Below are positions 25,053 through 33,763 of a stretch of 64,000 nt of DNA, one piece after another. Each line of letters starts with the position of its first letter. Position 1 is the first letter of the stretch. The notes beneath the pieces are model-generated. The model was not told the origin of the DNA and made no database searches. It was given only the letters and a program-made list of their open reading frames with translations. The stretch is from Flavobacterium soli DSM 19725 (GTDB lineage Bacteria; Bacteroidota; Bacteroidia; Flavobacteriales; Flavobacteriaceae): the NCBI RefSeq assembly GCF_000422705.1, contig NZ_AUGO01000003.1, positions 124,001 to 188,000 of the forward strand. Direction: 5' to 3'. The translations under genes and the position numbers were made by a program.

Positions 25053-25517
25053 ATGAAAAAAATAATTCTAACATTACTTTTAGCTCTTGGTTCGATGACT
25101 ATCGAGGCACAAGAATTAACTTGGCATACAGATGTAAACAAAGCATCGGAAATTGCTATTAAGACTAAAAAACCATTGTTCTTTTTCTTTACAGGAAGCG
25201 ACTGGTGTGGATGGTGTATCAAATTGCAAAGAGAAGTTTTCAAAACACCTGAATTTACAAAATGGGCCAATGAAAATGTAGTCTTGGTAGATCTAGATTT
25301 CCCAAGAAGAAAACAACTTTCGCCAGAATTGACCAAACAAAACAACGAGTTACAAGCTATGTTTGGCGTTCGCGGATTTCCAACCGTTTGGATGGTAACG
25401 CCAACTATGGTAGATAAAAAAGTAAGTTTTGCCAAATTAGGAAGTACCGGTTATGTAGCTGGTGGACCCGAAAAATGGTTGGCGGTAGCCAATCAGATTT
25501 TGGCTAACAAAAAATAA
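25053..25517 (+). CDS. Thioredoxin-like secreted protein
   Basis: 154 aa with a signal peptide (MKKIILTLLLALGSMTIEAQ). FFTGSDWCGWCIKLQREVF carries the CxxC pair (CGWC), and GFPTVWMVTP holds the cis-Pro of the thioredoxin fold. Likely periplasmic redox or disulfide handling, in the DUF255/thioredoxin_7 style. It lies 43 bases after the third carrier. Its terminator lies inside the convergent comEC gene. Confidence 0.9.
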   Translation: MKKIILTLLLALGSMTIEAQELTWHTDVNKASEIAIKTKKPLFFFFTGSDWCGWCIKLQREVFKTPEFTKWANENVVLVDLDFPRRKQLSPELTKQNNELQAMFGVRGFPTVWMVTPTMVDKKVSFAKLGSTGYVAGGPEKWLAVANQILANKK

Positions 25518-25520
25518 ATA

Positions 25521-27557
25521 TTATTCAACTTTATAGAATCCCTTTTCACCAACAGCGTGAAAGGGGATTTTTTGTTTCTCGCAAGTCGCTTTCCATCTTT
25601 CAACATACGTTCTATAATTGGAACCATCGGCAACGATAATTTCAGGTTTATGATCTTGCAGAAATCGCTCAAGGTTTATTTGAGAAGATTGCATCAAAAC
25701 AACGATATTTGGCTTACACTCTTTTGGATAAACCGCAGAGCTGTCCATGACAAAAATGCTTTTGTTATTGAAAAAATAAAAATTACTGATTTTCTCTTTC
25801 TGAATATGATTTATAAAATTAGCAACTACAAACGATTTCAAATTACGATCATTTTCTAAGTTTTTCAAAATACTATCATTAGCAAAAACTTTTAATTCCT
25901 GACCTTTCCGTTCTACAAAAATTGAGTTTTTACGGGAATGCAAAACCAGCATCTCCTTTTGAGTTTGATTGTAATATTTTGTTCCTAAAAATGAAATCTG
26001 AAATAAAATCACAGCCGATAACACAAAGACCAATCGTTTTAAACTACGTTTTTCAATCCACAAAACTAACATCGCAATCAAAACATAAAGTGCAATTTCC
26101 ATGTAAAGATTAAACGGAATGTCTTTGAAAATAAAACTTTCAAAGGATGCAATTTTGCTAATAATCCAGTTTAGTCCCAGAACACTATATTCAACAATCT
26201 TGACAAAAAACAAGGGAACAATTCCAAAGTAAGCCCAAATCATGACCAATAATCCGAGTACCATTATTAAGCCTAAAAAAGGCAGAATTATAATGTTCGT
26301 AATAAAAAACAATCCTGGAAATTGATGGAAATAATAGAGACTTAAAGGCAAAGTTCCTATTTGGGCTGCAAAGGAAACGGTCAATATTCCCCAAAAAGAA
26401 GTGAGAATATAATTTTTAGGTGTCCAAAAATTACTCAAAATAGGCTGTAGCCAAAGAATAAAAAACAACGCCAAATAACTCAACTGAAATCCTACATCAA
26501 ACAAAAATGAAGGTTGAAAAACCAGAATCAATAACATCGAAACAATCAAGGTGTGAAAACTATTGGTTTTTCTTTTTAAATGCATTCCTATTGCCACAAA
26601 CGAAAACATTGTAACTGACCGAACTATAGAAGGTGAAAGTCCCGCAATTACGGCAAAGCTCCAAAGACTAGCAATGATAATTATTAACTTGAAAATATTT
26701 CCTGTTCTGGTTTTAGGGATTTTAGCCAATAAAAAATTAAGAAACAGCAAAATATAACCAACATGCAACCCAGAAACCGACAAAATATGAATCGCTCCAG
26801 CAAATTGATAATCCTGAATCACATCTGGTGAAATATCTTGCTGTTGACCCAATATTAAAGCCGCAACTACATTTAACTCTCTCTTATTAAAATTACTTCT
26901 TTCAAGATTTTGAATAATTGTATTTCGCAATTGTGCTGCAAAATACCAGATGTTTTTATCCACCTTATCGCTAACTTTTATATCTTGAACCTCAACATAC
27001 ACTTGAGAAAGTATCGATTTATTTTCTAGGTATTTCCCATAGTCAAACTGGTCAGGATTATAGGGCGATTTATGCTTGTAGATTTTTTCACTTAAAAGCA
27101 AATTCGAACCAATCGTTAAATCTGGTTTCAAACTGTCTTTTTTAATGTTGAGCAAAATTTTACCGTCGGTTTTTACACCATCAATAGCATGAACAATTGC
27201 CACATACCGTTCATTATAGGCTGTAGTCTTTAGCTTTTCTCGTATGACAAGGTGAACACTATATTCCTTATCCGAATCTTCAATGAAGTGGATGTAATTA
27301 TCTTGATCAAAATAATCATTGTGCACTACCAAAGTTGTGGCTCCAACAAAAAAGGAAAGTATGTATGTTGCAATCGCAAAGTGAATTCCTTGCTGTATCT
27401 TTTTTAGACAAAAAAAATAAGACGCCAAAAAAGCCACAACTGCCAAAAACAAGATGATCAATACATGGTATAAGTCAGGTTTTGCGTAGTAGGCACCTAA
27501 AATACCAGCAATAAAACAAAATGTGATTCTAACTAATGGAAAGTGTATGGTTTTCAT
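25521..27557 (-). CDS. comEC: ComEC/Rec2 family DNA-uptake channel protein
   Basis: Inner-membrane channel for single-stranded DNA uptake in competence. 678 aa. An N-terminal DUF4131 part (~1-200, two membrane segments plus beta domain) leads to the Competence domain, with AGAIHILSVSGLH at 253-265 as signature and PSIVRSVTMFSFVAIG after it. The C-terminal ~150 residues are soluble and lack a readable metallo-beta-lactamase HxHxDH motif, so the nuclease-like domain is reduced, as in many Bacteroidota. Only three bases separate its stop from that of the thioredoxin-like gene. Confidence 0.9.
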   Translation of the reverse strand: MKTIHFPLVRITFCFIAGILGAYYAKPDLYHVLIILFLAVVAFLASYFFCLKKIQQGIHFAIATYILSFFVGATTLVVHNDYFDQDNYIHFIEDSDKEYSVHLVIREKLKTTAYNERYVAIVHAIDGVKTDGKILLNIKKDSLKPDLTIGSNLLLSEKIYKHKSPYNPDQFDYGKYLENKSILSQVYVEVQDIKVSDKVDKNIWYFAAQLRNTIIQNLERSNFNKRELNVVAALILGQQQDISPDVIQDYQFAGAIHILSVSGLHVGYILLFLNFLLAKIPKTRTGNIFKLIIIIASLWSFAVIAGLSPSIVRSVTMFSFVAIGMHLKRKTNSFHTLIVSMLLILVFQPSFLFDVGFQLSYLALFFILWLQPILSNFWTPKNYILTSFWGILTVSFAAQIGTLPLSLYYFHQFPGLFFITNIIILPFLGLIMVLGLLVMIWAYFGIVPLFFVKIVEYSVLGLNWIISKIASFESFIFKDIPFNLYMEIALYVLIAMLVLWIEKRSLKRLVFVLSAVILFQISFLGTKYYNQTQKEMLVLHSRKNSIFVERKGQELKVFANDSILKNLENDRNLKSFVVANFINHIQKEKISNFYFFNNKSIFVMDSSAVYPKECKPNIVVLMQSSQINLERFLQDHKPEIIVADGSNYRTYVERWKATCEKQKIPFHAVGEKGFYKVE
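25537..25573 (+). terminator. Terminator of the thioredoxin-like gene, inside comEC
   Basis: AATCCCTTTTCAC (25537-25549) pairs with GTGAAAGGGGATT (25557-25569), 13 pairs with one wobble, followed by six T. It acts on the plus strand while on the minus strand it encodes the last residues of ComEC. Confidence 0.88.
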
Positions 27558-27559
27558 AA

Positions 27560-27585
27560 ATCTAAAATAATAAATTATTTTAGAT
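27560..27585. repeat. Perfect AT-rich palindrome between nlpC-type gene and comEC
   Basis: ATCTAAAATAAT and ATTATTTTAGAT form 12-bp arms with an AA loop. It starts three bases upstream of the comEC start codon. No T run follows, so an operator or weak attenuator is as likely as a terminator. Confidence 0.6.
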
Positions 27586-27599
27586 CTGGTAAAATTTTA

Positions 27600-28280
27600 C
27601 TACAAAACTCTGTTGACTTGTACAAAAGTTTTTTGGTAATAAGGCTCATTCAAGGAAGAGATAATAACACCTTTTGAAGTTGAAGAATGAATGAACTTGA
27701 CTTCATTGTCATCGGTAACTTCAGTAACGATTCCAACATGGCTGATGCCTCTACGATTAGTCTTAAAGAAAATCAAGTCGCCTTTTTTAACATCTTTTAC
27801 ATCAATTTTTTCACCAACAGTCGCCATTTCGTGAGAACTTCTTGGCAATTTCATATCAAAAATATCAAAAACCGCTGTTACCATTCCGGAACAATCCATT
27901 CCAGCTATTGTAGTTCCGCCTCCTCTGTATCTAACGCCTAAAAATTCCATAGCGTTATTGATCATTTGCTTAGCAACATAATTTTCTGGTGGGGAAATCA
28001 GCAAATCCTTATCTTCAGGTTCGCTGTTATCAATGGCATATTTTTTTGGTTTAGGAGTGCTTTTTGGAGCAGGTTTTGTTTCTGGTTTTGAAACTTCCTG
28101 ATAAGCAACAGCAGTTTCCGTTTTCTTGGGAACTGCAACGTTATCTTTCTTTTTTTCTTCTGGTTTTTGATAAACACCTTTTTTTACAGCTTCTTTCTTT
28201 GAAGTAATTATCTGTCCAAAACTCAAAGAAGTCATTGACAGTAATAAAGTCGTAATAAGTAGTTTTTTTGTGTTCAACAT
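27600..28280 (-). CDS. NlpC/P60 family cell-wall endopeptidase
   Basis: Cuts peptidoglycan stem peptides. 226 aa with a signal peptide (MLNTKKLLITTLLLSMTSLSFGQ), a Lys/Pro-rich linker (~30-95) and a C-terminal NlpC/P60 domain. The catalytic triad is Cys130 in MDCSGMV, His181 in SHVGIV and His198 in FIHSS. Periplasmic. Upstream of comEC on the same strand; 254 AT-rich bases before it (28281-28534) show no feature I can name. Confidence 0.93.
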   Translation of the reverse strand: MLNTKKLLITTLLLSMTSLSFGQIITSKKEAVKKGVYQKPEEKKKDNVAVPKKTETAVAYQEVSKPETKPAPKSTPKPKKYAIDNSEPEDKDLLISPPENYVAKQMINNAMEFLGVRYRGGGTTIAGMDCSGMVTAVFDIFDMKLPRSSHEMATVGEKIDVKDVKKGDLIFFKTNRRGISHVGIVTEVTDDNEVKFIHSSTSKGVIISSLNEPYYQKTFVQVNRVL

Positions 28281-28534
28281 ATTTTATTTTTTATTTTTCT
28301 AGCAAAACCAAATAGTTCATGCTATTAGATTTATTGAAATAAAATTCCGAAAGAATTTAGGATGTAATACCACAGATATAACGCAGTATTTATTTCGAGA
28401 TTGTAAAACTACTAAAAAAAACGAGAAAAGTATAAACTTCACCGTTAATTTTTTGTTAGTAAAAATTCCAAAGAAAAGAAAAATACATTTTAAAAAACTG
28501 AAATACAGCAACTTAATTTCATCAAATTCTAAAA

Positions 28535-29650
28535 CTATCCTTTAACACTATTAACAATCATTTTAGCTGTCTTTTCGCTAGCACCAATACCTCCAAGCTT
28601 TTGTTCTAGCTCATCAAACTGTTCCAAAAGTTGTTTTCGGTGTTGTGGTTCAAATAATTTTTCCAATTCCTTCTTGATGTTTTTCGGGTTACATTCGTCC
28701 TGAATCAACTCCGTCACCACTTCCCTATCCATGATTAAATTCACCAGCGAAATATACTTCAATGTGATAATGCGTTTCGCAATTTGATACGAAGCCCAAC
28801 TTCCCTTATAACAAACCACTTCAGGAACTTTAAACAAGGCCGTTTCCAGAGTTGCCGTCCCAGAAGTAACCAAAGCCGCTTGCGAAACACTCAACAAATC
28901 GTAGGTTCTATTAGCAATAAAATGCACATTTTTATTCTTCAAAAACTGACTGTAAAAAGCATATTCCTGACTTGGAGCCCCAGCAATCACAAACTGATGA
29001 TTCGGAAAATCCTCGACCACACTCAACATCAGCGAAAGCATTTTAGAAATTTCTTGTTTTCGGCTTCCTGGCAATAAGGCTACAATCGGCTTTTCATCAA
29101 GCTGGTGTTCCTTTCTAAAACTATTTTCATCAACCACTGTTCGGTTATGAATCGCATCAATCAAAGGATGCCCTACAAACTCAACAGGAAATCCATGCTT
29201 TTTTTCATAAAAATCTTTCTCAAAAGGCAAAATCACATACAATTTATCAAAATCACGCTTAATATCCTTGATCCTATTTTCCTTCCAAGCCCAAATTTGA
29301 GGCGAAATATAATAGTGTGTCCTGATCCCTTTTTCTTTAGCCCATTTTGCAATTCGCATATTAAATCCAGGGTAATCAATAAAAATGATCACATCCGGCT
29401 GGAAATTTTCAATATCTTTTTTACAGAATTTAATGTTATTCAGAATCGTTTTCAAATTAAAAACTACCTCTATAAACCCCATAAACGCAAGTTCGCGGTA
29501 ATGCTTCACCAACGTTCCACCCGCTTTTTCCATCAAATCTCCACCCCAAAACCTAATTTCAGCCGCTGAATCTTCTTTCAATAACGCTTTCATCAAATTC
29601 GAACCGTGCAAATCTCCCGAAGCTTCACCGGCAATGATATAATATTTCAT
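28535..29650 (-). CDS. lpxB: Lipid-A-disaccharide synthase
   Basis: Joins UDP-2,3-diacylglucosamine to lipid X at the inner face of the inner membrane, the fifth step of lipid A synthesis. 371 aa, usual length. IIAGEASGDLHGSNLMKAL opens the protein; DYPGFNMRIAKWAKEKGIRTHYYISPQIWAWKENRI and LLPGSRKQEISKM are diagnostic, and TSGTATLETALFKVPEVVCYKGS near 265-287 holds the donor-binding segment. Upstream are a small membrane protein and surE on the same strand, with repeat copy C between. Confidence 0.96.
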   Translation of the reverse strand: MKYYIIAGEASGDLHGSNLMKALLKEDSAAEIRFWGGDLMEKAGGTLVKHYRELAFMGFIEVVFNLKTILNNIKFCKKDIENFQPDVIIFIDYPGFNMRIAKWAKEKGIRTHYYISPQIWAWKENRIKDIKRDFDKLYVILPFEKDFYEKKHGFPVEFVGHPLIDAIHNRTVVDENSFRKEHQLDEKPIVALLPGSRKQEISKMLSLMLSVVEDFPNHQFVIAGAPSQEYAFYSQFLKNKNVHFIANRTYDLLSVSQAALVTSGTATLETALFKVPEVVCYKGSWASYQIAKRIITLKYISLVNLIMDREVVTELIQDECNPKNIKKELEKLFEPQHRKQLLEQFDELEQKLGGIGASEKTAKMIVNSVKG

Positions 29651-29660
29651 CTTTTTATAT

Positions 29661-29774
29661 TTTTAGGAGCAAATCACTAGGCATTTACTCCAAACCATTT
29701 TCCTGCTGTACGTTCCCAATCTTTTCTTTTTTTAAAGAAAAAAAAGAAAAGGATTTCCACTTCCATCAGGGCTA
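29661..29774 (-). repeat. Dispersed ~112-bp hairpin element, copy C
   Basis: Minus orientation. On that strand it runs TAGCCCTGATGGAAGTGG, AAATCCTTTTCTTTTT, the return arm AAAAAAAGAAAAGATT, GGGAACGTACAGCAGGAAAA, and ends GATTTGCTCCTAAAA. It fills most of the gap between the small membrane protein gene and lpxB, so an RNA hairpin would form in the lpxB leader. Confidence 0.8.
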
Positions 29775-29815
29775 TATTAAAATCAGAAGGCATTCTTTAA
29801 ACTTTTCGCCTAACG

Positions 29816-30088
29816 CTACACAAAAATCGTGACAACCGTCAGTAAAATAGTCGCCAAAACCACACCTCTTGCCATTAATTCTTTATTGAACTTCAACAAC
29901 AAAAAGAAAACAATCAGGTTTAAAACCGCCCCCAAGGTAATCAGTTTCCCCAACTTTCCTTCGGCTTTTGTAGCTTGGATTGCTATTTGAAAATCATAAT
30001 CCGTAAACAATGAAACAAATAGAAAAACTCCGATAAACGAAGTAATCAATCCAATTATAAAACCATACAATAAATCAATTTTTTTCAT
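29816..30088 (-). CDS. Small inner-membrane protein, 90 aa
   Basis: Three predicted membrane segments: residues ~8-29 (LYGFIIGLITSFIGVFLFVSL), ~48-66 (LITLGAVLNLIVFFLLLKF) and ~72-90. I do not recognise the family. The start overlaps the end of surE by 14 bases, so translation is coupled. It stands between surE and lpxB, an arrangement I believe is kept in other flavobacteria, which favours a real gene with an envelope role. Confidence 0.75.
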   Translation of the reverse strand: MKKIDLLYGFIIGLITSFIGVFLFVSLFTDYDFQIAIQATKAEGKLGKLITLGAVLNLIVFFLLLKFNKELMARGVVLATILLTVVTIFV

Positions 30089-30857
30089 TCAATTTCCAAG
30101 TATTTAAAGTTTGAATCGCGTGATGTGCCGTCAAGTCAAATTGAACAGGAACCACCGATATAAATCCGTTTTCTAATGCAAATTCATCCGTATCTTCGCC
30201 ATTATCTTGGTTTACAAATTCGCCTGTAAGCCAATAATAATCTTTGCCTTGTGGGGTTTTTCGCTTGTCAAATTTTTCCATCCACATCGCTTTCGCTTGA
30301 CGACAAACTTTAATTCCCTTTATGTCTTTTTCTTTTAATTTCGGAATATTGACATTCAAAATCACACCTTCCGGCAATCCCCTCTCTAAAACTTCCAAAG
30401 CAATTTTCCTGATAAATTTCTTTCCCTGTTCAAAATCGGCATTCCAATCATAATCCAGCAAAGAAAATCCAATAGCGGGAATTCCTTCAATTCCAGCCTC
30501 AACAGCGGCACTCATTGTTCCTGAATAAATCACATTAATCGACGAATTCGAACCATGATTGATCCCCGAAACACATAAATCCGGTTTTCTTTTCAGGACT
30601 TCATTTACGGCAAATTTCACACAATCAACCGGAGTTCCAGAACAACTATACTCCAAGAATTCCGACTTTTCGTCTGAGATCTTATTTAAGTGCAAGGTGT
30701 TATTTATTGTAATGGCATGTCCTGTAGCACTTTGAGGTTTATCCGGAGCTACAACTACAATTTCGCCAATTTCCTGCATAACAGAAATTAAAGTCCTAAT
30801 TCCTGGAGCTGTGATTCCATCGTCATTGGTAACTAAAATTAAAGGCTTGTTTTTCAT
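30075..30857 (-). CDS. surE: 5'/3'-nucleotidase SurE
   Basis: Metal-dependent phosphatase on nucleoside monophosphates, linked to stationary-phase survival. 260 aa. The metal site is NDDGITAPG (11-19), and APDKPQSATGHAIT, SCSGTPVDCVKFAV, SGINHGSNSS and YSGTMSAAVEA are the other conserved blocks. Full length. It overlaps the next gene by 14 bases, and is divergent from the Prc protease gene with a 176-base gap. Confidence 0.96.
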   Translation of the reverse strand: MKNKPLILVTNDDGITAPGIRTLISVMQEIGEIVVVAPDKPQSATGHAITINNTLHLNKISDEKSEFLEYSCSGTPVDCVKFAVNEVLKRKPDLCVSGINHGSNSSINVIYSGTMSAAVEAGIEGIPAIGFSLLDYDWNADFEQGKKFIRKIALEVLERGLPEGVILNVNIPKLKEKDIKGIKVCRQAKAMWMEKFDKRKTPQGKDYYWLTGEFVNQDNGEDTDEFALENGFISVVPVQFDLTAHHAIQTLNTWKLNEKN

Positions 30858-31033
30858 TTGTATATAAACTTAATCAATTTTAAACTCCTAATCCTATGCA
30901 AAAATTTAGGCTAAAATAAGCATTTTTACTAGGAAGTTAGTACTTTAGCATCTTTAACAAAAAATTATAGCGATGTTAGCTAGACTGGCATAGTTTTTCC
31001 TTAATTTAGTTGAAAATTAGATTTAAAAAATTG

Positions 31034-33271
31034 ATGAATGCAATTTGGAGCTTTATGAAAAGAAATTATAAAATAATAGGGGTTGTTGCGATACTGTCAA
31101 TTGCCCTACTGAGTTTTTTCCCTTTGAAGGAAAAAAACGACCCGGAAAAAGATCGAATGCTGATTGAATTATTGACTTTTATCGTCGAAAAAGGACACTT
31201 TGACCCTAAAGACATAGACGACAATTTTTCAAAAAGTGTTTACAAGGAATACATCAACGGTTTAGATCCTTCAAAAAGACTTTTCCTTCAATCAGATATT
31301 GATGAATTCTCTAAATATGAACTTTTAATTGATGATCAAATCAAAAACAAGGATTTATCTTTTTTCGATTTGACCTACAATAGATTGATGCAACGAACCA
31401 AGGAAAGTGAAACTTTCTTTAAAGATATTCTTAGCAGCCCAATTGACTATACTATTGATGAAGAAATTAATACCGATTATGAAAAATTGCCTTATGTCTC
31501 TAACCAAAAAGAGCTAAAAGACAGATGGCGTAAACAAATTAAACTTTCTACATTGTCTTCTTTAAATGACAAGTTAAAATATGAAGAAGATAAAAAAAAT
31601 GGCGTGTTTAATCAAGACAACGATTCTTTGACAGCTTCGGAAAAAAGACAAGCCGAAAAAGCCAAGAAAGACAAAGAAGGTCCAAAAAGCTATGCAGAAC
31701 TTGAAAAAGAAACACGTGAAAGTTCTTTGAAATCATTAAATGAATTATACAGTTTCATTAAAGACCTAAATCGTGATGATTATTTTGCCATTTATTTGAA
31801 TGCTATTGCAGAAGGTTTTGATCCTCACACGAATTATATGGCTCCGGATGACAAAGAGAAATTTGACGTGAGCATGAGTGGGAAATTTTTCGGGATTGGA
31901 GCACGTCTTCAAAAGAAAAATGATTTTACTGAAATCACCGAATTAATTTCTGGTGGTCCAGCTTGGAGAGGAAAAGAATTAGAAGCCGGTGATGTCGTGA
32001 TGAAAGTAGCTCAAGGTGATGCTGAACCTGTTGACATCGTGGGAATGCGTCTTGATGACGTGGTGAAGAAAATCAAAGGTCCAAAAGATACAGAAGTTCG
32101 CTTAACGGTTAAAAAATCAGACGGAACAATCAAGATAATTTCAATCATTCGTGATGAAGTTGAAATTGAAGAAACCTATGCAAAATCTAGTGTGGTAGAG
32201 AAAGATGGTAAAAAATATGGCATTATTTATTTGCCAAAATTCTATATCAATTTCGAAAATAAAGACGATAGAGATGCTGCAAAAGATGTTGCTATCGAAG
32301 TAGAGAGATTGAAGCAAGAAGGTGTTTCGGGAATTGTTATGGACGTTCGCGACAATGGTGGGGGTTCTCTAAAAACCGTAGTTGATATTGCAGGGTTATT
32401 CATCAAAGAAGGCCCTATTGTTCAGGTGAAAACTACTGGAAAAAACAAAGAAGTTTTATCAGACAAAGACAGTAAGATCCAATGGGATGGTCCTCTTGTG
32501 GTGATGATTAATAATTTTTCAGCTTCGGCTTCAGAAATTTTGGCAGCAGCCATACAAGATTATAAAAGAGGAATTATCATAGGAAGCAAACAATCATACG
32601 GAAAAGGAACTGTTCAAAATGTATACGGATTAAATGATTTTATCCGAAACAGTTCTGTTGGAGATTTGGGTGCATTAAAAACGACCACTCAAAAATTTTA
32701 TAGAATTAATGGTGGATCAACTCAACTAAAAGGTGTTTCTAGTGATGTAAACATGCCAGATCGTTTTTCTCATATAGAAATTGGCGAACGCGATTTAGAA
32801 AATGCAATGCCGTGGGATAAAATTGACCCTGCAAAATATGAGCCTTGGAAAATTGAAAACTATGATGCCGTTATTGCAAACAGCAAAAAAAGATTGGAGC
32901 ACAATCCTCAATTTCAATTAATTGATGAAAATGCAAAATGGATTAGCAAACGAAGAGACGAGAATGTTTATAGCTTGCAGCTTGAAAAATTCAAAAATGA
33001 GCAAGAAAATCTTGATGCAGAAGCCAAAAAATACAAACCCATTTCGGATTACAAAAACAAACTTCTATTCAAATCATTGCCAAATGAAATGGTATTAATG
33101 GAAAAAGACAGCTTGTTTAAAGAAAAGAGAGTTCGTTGGCATGAAAGCCTTGCAAAAGACGTCTATGTTGAAGAAGCATTAAATGTGTTGAGCGACATGC
33201 AATCTAAAAATGTAGTAAAAACAAAATTGCCAGCAAAAGACAAAAAAGGCAAATTAGTTGGTTCATTATAA
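31034..33271 (+). CDS. prc: Carboxy-terminal processing protease (Prc/Tsp, S41)
   Basis: Periplasmic protease that degrades or trims proteins from the C-terminus. About 745 aa from the ATG at 31034; ATG at 31055 and TTG at 31010 are alternatives. One N-terminal anchor (IIGVVAILSIALLSFFPL). A Tsp N-terminal helical part is followed by a PDZ domain around LISGGPAWRGKELEAGDVV and the S41 core. By alignment with E. coli Prc the dyad is Ser498 (in SASASE) and Lys524 (in YGKGT), with Asp509. A charged C-terminal domain (DUF3340 type) follows. Confidence 0.95.
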   Translation: MNAIWSFMKRNYKIIGVVAILSIALLSFFPLKEKNDPEKDRMLIELLTFIVEKGHFDPKDIDDNFSKSVYKEYINGLDPSKRLFLQSDIDEFSKYELLIDDQIKNKDLSFFDLTYNRLMQRTKESETFFKDILSSPIDYTIDEEINTDYEKLPYVSNQKELKDRWRKQIKLSTLSSLNDKLKYEEDKKNGVFNQDNDSLTASEKRQAEKAKKDKEGPKSYAELEKETRESSLKSLNELYSFIKDLNRDDYFAIYLNAIAEGFDPHTNYMAPDDKEKFDVSMSGKFFGIGARLQKKNDFTEITELISGGPAWRGKELEAGDVVMKVAQGDAEPVDIVGMRLDDVVKKIKGPKDTEVRLTVKKSDGTIKIISIIRDEVEIEETYAKSSVVEKDGKKYGIIYLPKFYINFENKDDRDAAKDVAIEVERLKQEGVSGIVMDVRDNGGGSLKTVVDIAGLFIKEGPIVQVKTTGKNKEVLSDKDSKIQWDGPLVVMINNFSASASEILAAAIQDYKRGIIIGSKQSYGKGTVQNVYGLNDFIRNSSVGDLGALKTTTQKFYRINGGSTQLKGVSSDVNMPDRFSHIEIGERDLENAMPWDKIDPAKYEPWKIENYDAVIANSKKRLEHNPQFQLIDENAKWISKRRDENVYSLQLEKFKNEQENLDAEAKKYKPISDYKNKLLFKSLPNEMVLMEKDSLFKEKRVRWHESLAKDVYVEEALNVLSDMQSKNVVKTKLPAKDKKGKLVGSL

Positions 33272-33311
33272 ATTATTTAATAACGAATAGCACATAATCC
33301 TTAAGGCTATC

Positions 33312-33350
33312 GCGCTCCAAAAGTTCAAAAAGAATTTTTGGAGCGCTTTT
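33312..33350 (+). terminator. Rho-independent terminator after prc
   Basis: GCGCTCCAAAA (33312-33322) pairs perfectly with TTTTGGAGCGC (33336-33346), followed by TTTT. Confidence 0.85.
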
Positions 33351-33408
33351 AGTTTCTGGTTTATCTACATATTATTTTCTTTTCCGTTTTACATCTGGTA
33401 ATTCTATT

Positions 33409-33674
33409 CATTCCAATATCTTGGCTCACGTTATTGTGATTTAGGCTGCCAATTTTGATTCAGCAATACTTATCGAAAGAGTTTGAGTCTCCTTAGACTC
33501 GGAACTCAACCACTAATTCCTACTTGGGGCGGAATGATCAAGGATCACTAAAGCTATAGCATTTTTGAAAAGCCTTATGTGGCAATGGTTCACGGCCTTG
33601 CCATCATGTTTTTAACGCTTGCTTTTATTTGGATTGAGAATGCTTTTAGAGACGCTTTAGGTGTAAAAAGTTAA
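33409..33674 (+). pseudogene. Decayed C-terminal end of an OppC/DppC-like ABC permease
   Basis: The conceptual translation gives family text in pieces. 33409-33480 reads HSNILAHVIVI, a TAG stop, then AANFDSAILIE. After loss of one base near 33480 the next frame reads SLSLLRLGTQPLIPTWGGMIKDH, a TAA stop at 33549, then SYSIFEKPYVAMVHGLAIMF, and ends DALGVKS. This matches the last ~90 residues of peptide ABC permeases (ILLEASLSFLGLG...PPTPSWGxMI, then GLAIxLTVLAFNxxGDGLRDAL). Two in-frame stops and a frameshift make it non-functional, and no 5' part can be read upstream. It occupies most of the 492-base gap between prc and the T9SS cassette. Confidence 0.82.
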
Positions 33675-33763
33675 AGTTAATGCATTAAGAAAAAAGAAAT
33701 AAACTTTTTATACTTTGTTAAGATAATATTTATACTTTTAACTGAATTTTAAGAGATATAAAT

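Noticed and set aside
33272..33763. Treating the interval as an intact small gene
   Set aside because: No uninterrupted frame of useful length exists; the OppC-like text needs a frameshift and two stop read-throughs, so it is called a pseudogene.
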